NCBI GenBank assembly: GCA_012838235.1
Contig: DUPQ01000088.1
Coordinates: 1-61,872 of the forward strand
DNA from: Clostridiaceae bacterium
GTDB lineage: Bacteria; Bacillota; Clostridia; DUPQ01
Reading direction: 5' to 3'
DNA: 61,872 nt
Both the position numbers and the translations under genes were made by a program. Of the stretch, positions 23,921 to 31,902 are shown one piece after another. Position 1 is the stretch's first letter; each line of letters begins with the position of its first letter. The notes beneath the pieces were generated by a model. It did not search any database. It was not told the origin of the DNA and worked only from the letters and a program-made list of their open reading frames with translations.

Positions 23921-24640
23921 ATGAGAATAAACAACTATATCAGTTCCGCAGGTATATGCTCCAGAAGGAAGGCGGATGAACTTATCACACAAGGTAAAGT
24001 CAAGATAAACGGTAAAACTGCTGTTATAGGTCAGGTTGTCAATCCCGGCGACAGAGTGGAAGTTAACGGTGAATATGTAAAACCTTCTAAAAACTTCGTG
24101 TACATAGCATTTAACAAACCCGTCGGAGTTATATGTACCACCGAAAGACATGTAAAAAACAACATAATTGACTTCATCAATCATCCGGAAAGGATATTTC
24201 CAATAGGGCGACTGGACAGAGATTCCGAAGGTTTGATTCTTCTTACCGGTGACGGCAGCATAGTAAACGAAATTTTAAGAGACAAGAACAACTATGAGAA
24301 AGAATATATAGTAACGGTGGATAAAGAGATAACACCGGATTTTATCCAAAAGATGTCCAAAGGAGTGAGGATATTCAACCCGGTAAAAAACACCTTTACC
24401 CGCACAAAACCCTGCAAGGTAGTGAAACTGGATTCTTATGTGTTTAAAATTGTTCTTACGCAGGGGTTAAACAGACAGATAAGAAGAATGTGTGCTTCTT
24501 TTGACTATAAAGTGGTAAAACTCAGACGTATACGCATAATGGATATAGGGTTAAAGAATCTTCCTCCCGGAAAGTGGAGAAACCTTACGGAAAGCGAAGT
24601 TCAATCTTTACTTGCAACAAGAAAATCCGATGACAACTAA
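23921..24640 (+). CDS. rluF: 23S rRNA pseudouridine synthase RluF-type
   Basis: RluF isomerises a uridine (2604 in E. coli numbering) of 23S rRNA and can also act on tRNA-Tyr. The 239-residue protein has an N-terminal S4 RNA-binding domain (INNYISSAGICSRRKADELI), then the RsuA-family catalytic core with GRLDRDSEGLILLTGDG containing the catalytic Asp. Further family blocks are EKEYIVTVDKEI and GLNRQIRRMC. DFINHPERIFPIGRLD is closer to RluF than to RluB. It overlaps the radical SAM gene that follows, suggesting a two-gene operon. Confidence 0.88.
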   Translation: MRINNYISSAGICSRRKADELITQGKVKINGKTAVIGQVVNPGDRVEVNGEYVKPSKNFVYIAFNKPVGVICTTERHVKNNIIDFINHPERIFPIGRLDRDSEGLILLTGDGSIVNEILRDKNNYEKEYIVTVDKEITPDFIQKMSKGVRIFNPVKNTFTRTKPCKVVKLDSYVFKIVLTQGLNRQIRRMCASFDYKVVKLRRIRIMDIGLKNLPPGKWRNLTESEVQSLLATRKSDDN

Positions 24641-25514
24641 AAGATTTAAAAAAATATATATAGAAATAACCAATGTATGCAATCTGAATTGCTCCTTCTG
24701 CCCTGCCACCAAACGCAAGCCGGAGTTTATGAGTATCGATACTTTCGGTAAGATATTAAATCAGATAAAACCCTATACCGACTACATATATCTTCATGTC
24801 AAAGGAGAGCCTCTTCTCCACCCCGATTTAAGTGCTATTCTGGATATCAGCTATGAAAAAGGGTTTTTTGTGAATATAACGACAAACGGCACACTGATAC
24901 CGGAAGTTAAAGATACCTTATTAGCTAAACCCGCAATAAGGCAGATAAATATTTCATTGCACAGTATGGAGAATAATAATACGGACAATACCTACATTAA
25001 GAATATATTAACTTTTATCAAACAAGCTGTCAGTGACACGAGCATGATTATTTCTTTAAGGCTGTGGAATCTTGATGATAAGGATTCCTTTAGTTTCGGT
25101 GCAGGAAAAAACTCTGCCGTATTACAAGCAATTGAAAATGCATTCAGCCTGCCTTTCAGGATTGAAGAAGCATCGGCAACCGACCGCGGTATTAAAATAG
25201 CCGACAGAATATATGTCAATCAGGATTTTGTCTTTGAGTGGCCGGATATAAATGCAAAAGAAATAAATACATCGGGTTTTTGTTACGGACTGCGCAATCA
25301 TGTTGCCGTATTGGTTGACGGAACGGTTGTCCCCTGCTGTCTGGATCAGGACGGGATAATGAGCTTGGGCAATATTTTAAAAACCGATTTTTCCGAAATT
25401 ATCGGCAGTAAAAGAGCAATTGACATAGTTAACGGTTTTAACAACAGGCAGATTACGGAAGAACTTTGTAAAAAATGCCGATACATAAACAGATTCGATA
25501 TCAAATCGCATTAA
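24630..25514 (+). CDS. Radical SAM/SPASM domain protein
   Basis: This 294-residue enzyme has a CxxxCxxC cluster motif at Cys17, Cys21 and Cys24 (NVCNLNCSFC) that binds the 4Fe-4S used to cleave S-adenosylmethionine. The GEP-like motif is VKGEPLLHPDL. The C-terminus carries SPASM-type cysteines: GFCYGLRNHV, VPCCLDQDG, then LCKKC. SPASM enzymes modify peptides or proteins, yet no small precursor peptide gene is visible nearby. Simple ancestral members are encoded beside rRNA-modifying genes in Clostridia, which fits the overlap with rluF. The start is ATG at 24630, as the upstream TTG at 24612 has no ribosome binding site. Confidence 0.8.
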   Translation: MTTKRFKKIYIEITNVCNLNCSFCPATKRKPEFMSIDTFGKILNQIKPYTDYIYLHVKGEPLLHPDLSAILDISYEKGFFVNITTNGTLIPEVKDTLLAKPAIRQINISLHSMENNNTDNTYIKNILTFIKQAVSDTSMIISLRLWNLDDKDSFSFGAGKNSAVLQAIENAFSLPFRIEEASATDRGIKIADRIYVNQDFVFEWPDINAKEINTSGFCYGLRNHVAVLVDGTVVPCCLDQDGIMSLGNILKTDFSEIIGSKRAIDIVNGFNNRQITEELCKKCRYINRFDIKSH

Positions 25515-25609
25515 AAATAATGACATATTCAGCCTTTTTATAGTAAAATAAGATAAGAAGTTGTAAAACAAAATAAACCTTTCATCAAACAAATAAGGAG
25601 GAAATTCCC

Positions 25610-27055
25610 GTGAAAAAAAAGCAAGTTCAGTTAGATGAGAAAGGGTTCAGGAAGTTCAGCATTCGCGACAGTATTGCTTATGCAGCAGGTGATTTCGGCT
25701 GCAATATGAGTTTTGCCTTAAAAGGCACCATGGCGATTTTCTGGACACAATTCATGCAGATGGATTCCATATTGTATGCAGCACTGCTTGTAATAGTGCA
25801 GGTATGGGATGCAATCAATGACCCCTTAATCGGAACCATTATCGATGCCGACAGACGTCAGTATAAGAGAAATAAATTTCTCACATACATTTTTGTAGGC
25901 TCCGTGGGACTTATCGTAGGAGGAGCGCTGTGCTTTATCCCGTGGAGAAATGCACCCAATATAGCAAAAATACTCATATTCGTATTCGGGTATGTCCTTT
26001 GGGATGCTTTCTATACCATAGCAAACGTACCGTACGGTTCTCTCCTGTCTCTCATATCCTCAGATCCCGCAGACAGAGCTTCCTTATCGGCTTGGCGTTC
26101 GGTGGGTGCAATGGCAGGCAACATACTGCCGATGGTTTTATTACCGGCTATCATTTACGATAACAATAATAACATCGTCGGAGTCCGTGTATTTATAGCG
26201 GCTCTGCTTATGGGAGTGTTAGGATTCATAGCATTCCAGTTTATGATTAAAAATACCGTAATACGAGTACAGGAACCGGTTAAACTTCATGAAAAACAGC
26301 CCAAATTCAATGTGTTCAAAGCACTGGCCAATTTCATACGTAACCGTCCCGCTGTAGGTGCAACCGTTGCCGCAATGGGAATGTTTTTAGGCGTCCAAGG
26401 TGCAACTACCGCAGTTACCGTTCTTTTCCAGTCATATTTTCAGAATGTAAAGATACTGGGAATAGTACAGCTTTTTGCCTTACTCCCCATATTCCTTTTT
26501 ACACCTTTAGCCAGAAAAATGGTAGTAAAGTACGGAAAAAAAGAACTGGCAACGGTAGGTTCTCTTTGCAGCCTTGTATCATGTATCTTAATGATTATCC
26601 TGCCCATTACTCCCGACTTAAAGGGTCTCATAATCTATATCGTATGCCTGTTCATAAGCAGCTTAGGCTTAGGAGTATATTCCACCGTTTCCTGGGCAAT
26701 GATGGGCGATGCAATCGACTACAATGAATGGAAGCACGGCGCCAGAGAAGAAGGCGTTACCTACTCGTTACATTCATTCTTCAGAAAACTTGCACAGGGA
26801 GTCGGACCTGCCGTAGCTCTTGTAATAATGGTAGCGCTGGGATATGTAGAAGCCAATGAAGGCAATCAGACATTTGATGTAGCCTTAAGAATGCGCTATC
26901 TCGTAGCCGCTTTATACACGTTCAGTGCTCTTTTAATGTATATAGGGCTGGGACTTATCTACAATCTTGACAAGAAAAAACTGGCACAGATGAATGAGGA
27001 ACTGGAAGCTGTACGTGTTGCTGCGGAAGCTGAAGAAAAGGAGGCAGTTAATTGA
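25610..27055 (+). CDS. GPH-family sugar:cation symporter
   Basis: This 481-residue, 12-helix transporter belongs to the glycoside-pentoside-hexuronide (MelB/XynP-type) family. AYAAGDFGCNM near the start and VWDAINDPLIGTIID are the hallmark motifs, and a second signature, YSTVSWAMMGDAIDYNEWK, lies near residue 365. It imports mono- or oligosaccharide glycosides with Na+ or H+. GTG at 25610 is the start, with AAGGAGGAA upstream. Its stop overlaps the GH2 gene start by 4 bp, so importer and hydrolase are co-translated and probably share a substrate. Confidence 0.88.
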   Translation: MKKKQVQLDEKGFRKFSIRDSIAYAAGDFGCNMSFALKGTMAIFWTQFMQMDSILYAALLVIVQVWDAINDPLIGTIIDADRRQYKRNKFLTYIFVGSVGLIVGGALCFIPWRNAPNIAKILIFVFGYVLWDAFYTIANVPYGSLLSLISSDPADRASLSAWRSVGAMAGNILPMVLLPAIIYDNNNNIVGVRVFIAALLMGVLGFIAFQFMIKNTVIRVQEPVKLHEKQPKFNVFKALANFIRNRPAVGATVAAMGMFLGVQGATTAVTVLFQSYFQNVKILGIVQLFALLPIFLFTPLARKMVVKYGKKELATVGSLCSLVSCILMIILPITPDLKGLIIYIVCLFISSLGLGVYSTVSWAMMGDAIDYNEWKHGAREEGVTYSLHSFFRKLAQGVGPAVALVIMVALGYVEANEGNQTFDVALRMRYLVAALYTFSALLMYIGLGLIYNLDKKKLAQMNEELEAVRVAAEAEEKEAVN

Positions 27056-29286
27056 GAACAATATATAACTTAAATGCAAAATGGGCTTTTACAAAACAGG
27101 CAAATGCCGTTCCCAAGGAATTACCCGACAATTGGATATGGGTAAATCTTCCGCATACCTGGAACGGAATAGACGGACAGGACGGAGGCAACGACTATTA
27201 TCGTAATACCTGCTATTATGCCAAACAGATAGATAAAACCGATCTGCCGACGACAGATTGCTACTATCTGGAAATACAGGGAGCAAACTCTTCAGCCGAT
27301 GTTTATCTTAACGGAAAACATCTGGCACATCATGACGGCGGTTACTCCACATGGAGAGCGGATATCACGCCTCACCTTACCCGTGACAATCTGCTGGTTG
27401 TAGCGGTGGATAACTCACACAACGAAAAGGTTTATCCTCAGTTCGCCGATTTCACCTTCTACGGCGGATTGTATCGTGATGTAAACTTAGTCTGTGTAAA
27501 CAAATCCCATTTCTCTTTGGACTATTACGGAGGACCGGGGGTAAAAATTACTCCAAAGATAGCAGGAAAAGATGCCGAAGTTCATATTGAAACATGGGTA
27601 ACAAATCACAAAGAAGGACAGTCTATTCGTTACACAATTTATGATGCCGAAGATAAAAAGGTAACAGAATCGGAAACCGATAAGACCGAGGCCATGTTGG
27701 AAATAAAGAATGTGCATCTGTGGCACGGTCGTAAAGACCCTTATCTTTACAAAGCCGAGGTTGAACTTATAGAGGACGGTAAAGTCATAGACAATATTTC
27801 CTCCCGTTTCGGATGCAGAACCTTTGAGATACATCCGGAAAACGGCTTTATTCTTAACGGAGAGCAATATCCGTTAAGGGGCGTTTGCCGACATCAGGAT
27901 CGTCTGGATATAGGTAATGCTCTTTTACCCGAACACCACGATGAGGATATGCAGCTTATATGCGAAACCGGTTCAACAACCATTCGTCTTGCCCACTATC
28001 AGCATGATCAGTATTTCTATGATTTATGCGACGAGTACGGAATGGTGGTGTGGGCGGAAATACCGTACATTTCACAACACAATCCCGCTGCAAATGAAAA
28101 TACGATAAGTCAGATGAAAGAGCTTGTAATACAGAACTATAACCATCCTTCCATCGTTGTCTGGGGACTTTCCAATGAAATAACCATGAAGGGAGACAGA
28201 GATCCCGATCTTTTAAGAAATCACCAGATACTCAACGACCTTTGTCATGAACTGGACAGCACACGCTTGACAACCGTTGCGGCGGTATCCCCCTGCCCTG
28301 TCGACAGTCCTTATTTAAAGATACCGGATGTGGTATCCTACAACCACTATTTCGGCTGGTACGGCGGTGATGTTTCCATGAACGGTCCGTGGTTTGACGA
28401 TTTCCATAAAAAACACCCCGACATACCCATAGGCTGTTCGGAATACGGATGTGAAGCACTGAACTGGCACACCTCCCGTCCCGATCAGGGAGACTATACC
28501 GAAGAGTATCAGGCATATTATCACGAGGAACTTATAAAACAACTGTTTTCACGCAAATACTTATGGGCAACTCATGTATGGAATATGTTTGACTTCGGTG
28601 CCGATGCCAGAAATGAAGGCGGTACAAACGGTCGAAACCACAAAGGCCTGGTAACAATAGACCGTAAGTACAAAAAAGATTCTTTCTATGCATACAAGGC
28701 ATATTTGTCCGATGAGCCTTTCGTACACATATGCGGTAAGCGATATATAAACCGTGTGGAGGATATGACCAAGGTTACCGTTTATTCCAATCAGCCGGAA
28801 GTGGAACTGCTTGCAAACGGCGTATCTTTGGGCAAGAAGAAAGCAAAATGTTTCTTCTACTTTGATGTACCCAACAAAGGCAGAACCGTATTGACGGCCG
28901 TAGCGGGTAAACAAAAGGATGAAAGCGTAATAAACAAGGTTGAGAAGTTTGATGAATCCTACCGCATGAGAGAAAAGACCGCAATACTCAACTGGTTTGA
29001 TATCACCGCGCCCGAAGGATATTTCTCTCTTAACGATAAGATAGAAGACATATTGAAAACAACCAGGGGAACACTTCTTTTCATGGGTCTTTTCGGTAAA
29101 ATGATTCCAAAAAAAGGTGAGAAAGTCATGGGAGGCTTTGAGATGAATGACTCCATGATGAAAATGCTGGGAGGATTTACGGTCTTGCGGCTAGCCGGCA
29201 TGGTAGGAACAATGGGGCTGAAGCTGACAAAAGAGGATTTACTGGACCTCAACGCAAAGCTTAACAAGATAAAGAAAAAGGAATGA
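27052..29286 (+). CDS. Glycoside hydrolase family 2 (beta-galactosidase/glucuronidase type)
   Basis: The 744-residue enzyme has the GH2 order: a jelly-roll sugar-binding domain (residues 1-160, with LPHTWNG), an immunoglobulin-like domain, then the TIM barrel. The acid/base is Glu376 in WGLSNEI and the nucleophile Glu464 in GCSEYG. No signal peptide is present, so it acts on imported glycosides. The start is TTG at 27052, preceded by GGAGG and overlapping the symporter stop. The final ~90 residues (after MREKT) form a Met-rich helical tail that is not part of the classical GH2 fold and resembles in style the tail of the GH3 at 34472. The exact substrate is uncertain. Confidence 0.88.
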   Translation: MRTIYNLNAKWAFTKQANAVPKELPDNWIWVNLPHTWNGIDGQDGGNDYYRNTCYYAKQIDKTDLPTTDCYYLEIQGANSSADVYLNGKHLAHHDGGYSTWRADITPHLTRDNLLVVAVDNSHNEKVYPQFADFTFYGGLYRDVNLVCVNKSHFSLDYYGGPGVKITPKIAGKDAEVHIETWVTNHKEGQSIRYTIYDAEDKKVTESETDKTEAMLEIKNVHLWHGRKDPYLYKAEVELIEDGKVIDNISSRFGCRTFEIHPENGFILNGEQYPLRGVCRHQDRLDIGNALLPEHHDEDMQLICETGSTTIRLAHYQHDQYFYDLCDEYGMVVWAEIPYISQHNPAANENTISQMKELVIQNYNHPSIVVWGLSNEITMKGDRDPDLLRNHQILNDLCHELDSTRLTTVAAVSPCPVDSPYLKIPDVVSYNHYFGWYGGDVSMNGPWFDDFHKKHPDIPIGCSEYGCEALNWHTSRPDQGDYTEEYQAYYHEELIKQLFSRKYLWATHVWNMFDFGADARNEGGTNGRNHKGLVTIDRKYKKDSFYAYKAYLSDEPFVHICGKRYINRVEDMTKVTVYSNQPEVELLANGVSLGKKKAKCFFYFDVPNKGRTVLTAVAGKQKDESVINKVEKFDESYRMREKTAILNWFDITAPEGYFSLNDKIEDILKTTRGTLLFMGLFGKMIPKKGEKVMGGFEMNDSMMKMLGGFTVLRLAGMVGTMGLKLTKEDLLDLNAKLNKIKKKE

Positions 29287-29330
29287 TTATCGGTCATTAA
29301 AGCAACTGCTCATTATTTCAGATAGCTCGC

Positions 29331-29413
29331 CTCGTTGCATTCAAATGTGCAACGAGAGCGTTTTTATCGTTGCATTTTGCAACGAGAGATGCAACGAGAA
29401 ACTTATCGTTGCA
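29331..29413. repeat. Six copies of TCGTTGCA in both orientations (operator cluster; first pair may terminate transcription)
   Basis: The octamer TCGTTGCA or its complement occurs at 29332, 29348, 29367, 29378, 29390 and 29406. CTCGTTGCA and TGCAACGAG at 29331-29356 form a 9-bp stem followed by AGCGTTTTT, so this pair may double as a terminator for the GH2 operon. TCGTTGCATTTTGCAACGA (29367-29385) is a perfect inverted repeat with a 3-base spacer. The cluster ends 46 bp before the AlbA_2-type regulator gene, just before its -10 (TACAAT, 29421-29426). Confidence 0.75.
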
Positions 29414-29458
29414 TTTCTGCTACAATCATGTTACTATAAGTCCGTAGGAGAAAAAACA

Positions 29459-30733
29459 ATGGAACCGAAAGAAAGTATCAATGTTGAGTTCAAGCAGGAA
29501 GTGTCCAAAACATTTTTAAAAACGGTAAGTGCATATGCCAACTACAATGACGGAAGAATAATATTCGGTATCGATGATAACGGAATCATTACAGGTTTGG
29601 ATGATGCTGAAGCACAATTATTGAGAATTGAAAATATGATAAATGATTCCGTAAGCCCTATTCCGAATTTCAGCATTCAACTTAAAAGTGAAAACAATAA
29701 AGAGACCATAGTTTTAACGGTCAGAAAAGGAAAAGACACTCCATATTTCTACGACAACAAAGCATATCGCAGAGCGGATACCGCAACTGTTGAAGTAGAC
29801 GGATTTGAATTGAGAAGATTGGTAATGCAGGGAATGAATATCAATTATGAGAGCATAAAAGCTTACTCTCAGGATTTAAGTTTCAATACCTTGGAGGAGC
29901 AATTAAAAAAAGTATTGGGCATAGAAAAACTCAGCCTCGACATATTGAAGACACTGAACTTATACAACATCGACGGCTATTACAACATTGCCGCCGAATT
30001 ACTGGCAGACACTAACGCAATAAAGTTTTCCGGGGTAGATATTGTAAAGTTCGGAAAAGATATTAATACTTTTTTATACAGGGAAACCATAACTGAACAG
30101 TCTCTCTTGCTCCAATACAAAAGAGCACTTGAACTTTATGAACAATACTATACCTATGAAGAAATAGAAGGATTTACCAGAGTCAAAAAGGAACTTATAC
30201 CCAAAGAAGCTTTCAGAGAGGCTCTGGCAAATGCCTTGGTACACAGGGTATGGGACATTAATTCCTTTATCCAAATTGCCATGTATGATGACAGAATCGA
30301 GATAAGTTCACCGGGAGGCTTACCCCCCGGACTGTCGGAAAATGAGTATTTACTGGACAGAATATCCGTTTTAAGAAATCCCATAATAGCGGATGTGTTT
30401 AATAAACTCGACATAATTGAAAAATTCGGAACAGGCATAACAAGAATTAAAGAACAATATACCGACAGTATAACAAAACCGGATTTTTGCATAACCGAAA
30501 ACAGGATAATAATAGAATTGCCTGTTACGGAAAAGAACATTTTAAGAGTATCGGAAGACGAAAAATCGGTATATACACTATTGAAAAATGAGGCACAATT
30601 ATCCAGAAATGAAATTGATGCGGCACTGGGTTTTGATAAGTTTAAAACAATCAGAGTATTGAATAACCTTATCGACAAGAATATTGTTGATAAAGAGGGA
30701 AAAGGATCGGCGGTTGTATATAAATTGAAGTAA
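29459..30733 (+). CDS. AlbA_2/Schlafen-type ATP-binding transcriptional regulator
   Basis: The 424-residue protein has an N-terminal AlbA_2 (Schlafen-like, divergent AAA-4) domain: ESINVEFKQEVSKTFLKTVSAYANYNDGRIIFGI. A conserved middle (EAFREALANALVHRVWDIN, then ISSPGGLPPGL, and KLDIIEKFGTGI) is found in COG2865-type regulators. A C-terminal winged helix begins near residue 370. The start is ATG at 29459 with TAGGAGA upstream; earlier ATGs lie in the repeat cluster. The repeat cluster immediately upstream suggests self-regulation. It sits between the GH2 operon and the GH78/GH3 operon and may control either, which is inference from position. Confidence 0.8.
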   Translation: MEPKESINVEFKQEVSKTFLKTVSAYANYNDGRIIFGIDDNGIITGLDDAEAQLLRIENMINDSVSPIPNFSIQLKSENNKETIVLTVRKGKDTPYFYDNKAYRRADTATVEVDGFELRRLVMQGMNINYESIKAYSQDLSFNTLEEQLKKVLGIEKLSLDILKTLNLYNIDGYYNIAAELLADTNAIKFSGVDIVKFGKDINTFLYRETITEQSLLLQYKRALELYEQYYTYEEIEGFTRVKKELIPKEAFREALANALVHRVWDINSFIQIAMYDDRIEISSPGGLPPGLSENEYLLDRISVLRNPIIADVFNKLDIIEKFGTGITRIKEQYTDSITKPDFCITENRIIIELPVTEKNILRVSEDEKSVYTLLKNEAQLSRNEIDAALGFDKFKTIRVLNNLIDKNIVDKEGKGSAVVYKLK

Positions 30734-30764
30734 CGCCGCTAAAAGTATCGCAGGGAGACAAATT

Positions 30765-31880
30765 ATGAAAATATCCAAAAAAGATGCTTACACATGGTTT
30801 AAATTCTTTGCAACACTACCTGAAGAGGAACAGCTCACGGCGCATCAGTCGGAAATAGTGTATGCCGCATTTGCTCAGATTGAAGAGGTTGTGGATAAAA
30901 GAAACCGAGAGTTGATGGAAAGCATAGGCGGCCTTAAAACTCTGCAAAACAGGACATATTATGTGGGAAATGACGACAAGTTCCCAAACGGCTGTAAGTC
31001 CTGTCTTCTGGGAACGGGCTTAAGTGCCGTAAGAAAAACCAATAAGTGTAACCTTGAATGCAAGTTCTGCTATAACTACGGTGAACTGGACGACATACCT
31101 CCCGTAGGTGAAGGCATGTGGGAAATAGGAGAAACAAAATATTATGAAAAAGACATCGATTTATTGCTTTCCGTACACAAAAAGCCTACCGGCATATCTT
31201 ATGTATATTTAGAGCCTTTCATGGAAATTGAAAAGTATTATCCGGTTATAAAGAAGTTTCACGATGCAAACATTCACCAGCATATGTACACAAACGGAAC
31301 ATTGGTCACCGGACAATCGGTTAAGATATTAGCCGAATGCGGTCTTGACGAACTCAGGTTCAATTTAGGTGCCGCAAATTGTTCGGATAAAGTTATTGAT
31401 AACATGAGATTAGCGGCAGAGCATATACGGAGTGTCGGTATTGAGACTCCTATGACACCGGAATTTATAAAAGGTTTTTTTGAAAAGAAGAATATGATTT
31501 TAAATACCGGCATAAAGTTCATAAACTGTGCCGAGCTTCACTTAAACCCCAACAATATTGCTAACTACTACGGTGAGAATATGTATATTTCCCGACACGG
31601 CTATATCTCCCCTGTCTGGAGCCGTGAACTTTCTTTGAAGCTGATGAAGACAGCCGACGATGAGAAATGGGATATTGTAGTACATGACTGCTCCAACTAT
31701 ACCAAATTTGCAAGAGGACTAAATCTGTCGGCCAAAGAAGGAAAATGGTTCGGAGCAAATGACTATGCATGTGAATTTCCTGCCATTCCCTATGAATACT
31801 TCCTTCCGGTATTACAGGATGAGAGTTTCCTATTCTTAAGTGAAGAACCGCTTCCGGCAGAATATGCCGACGGGTTATAA
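30765..31880 (+). CDS. Radical SAM protein of unknown function
   Basis: The 371-residue protein carries CxxxCxxC at Cys95, Cys99 and Cys102 (NKCNLECKFCYNYGE), preceded by an extra CxxC at Cys77/Cys80 (GCKSCLLG). The radical SAM barrel continues through YVYLEPFMEIEKYYP and HMYTNGTLVTG. I know no substrate. It is first of a tight run with GH78, GH3 and an MFS transporter (gaps of 22, 1 and 14 bp), all apparently co-transcribed. A role in processing the imported glycoside or maturing a pathway enzyme is possible but unproven. The two extra cysteines could hold a second cluster. Confidence 0.75.
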   Translation: MKISKKDAYTWFKFFATLPEEEQLTAHQSEIVYAAFAQIEEVVDKRNRELMESIGGLKTLQNRTYYVGNDDKFPNGCKSCLLGTGLSAVRKTNKCNLECKFCYNYGELDDIPPVGEGMWEIGETKYYEKDIDLLLSVHKKPTGISYVYLEPFMEIEKYYPVIKKFHDANIHQHMYTNGTLVTGQSVKILAECGLDELRFNLGAANCSDKVIDNMRLAAEHIRSVGIETPMTPEFIKGFFEKKNMILNTGIKFINCAELHLNPNNIANYYGENMYISRHGYISPVWSRELSLKLMKTADDEKWDIVVHDCSNYTKFARGLNLSAKEGKWFGANDYACEFPAIPYEYFLPVLQDESFLFLSEEPLPAEYADGL

Positions 31881-31902
31881 TATAACTATTAAGGTGACGA
31901 TT

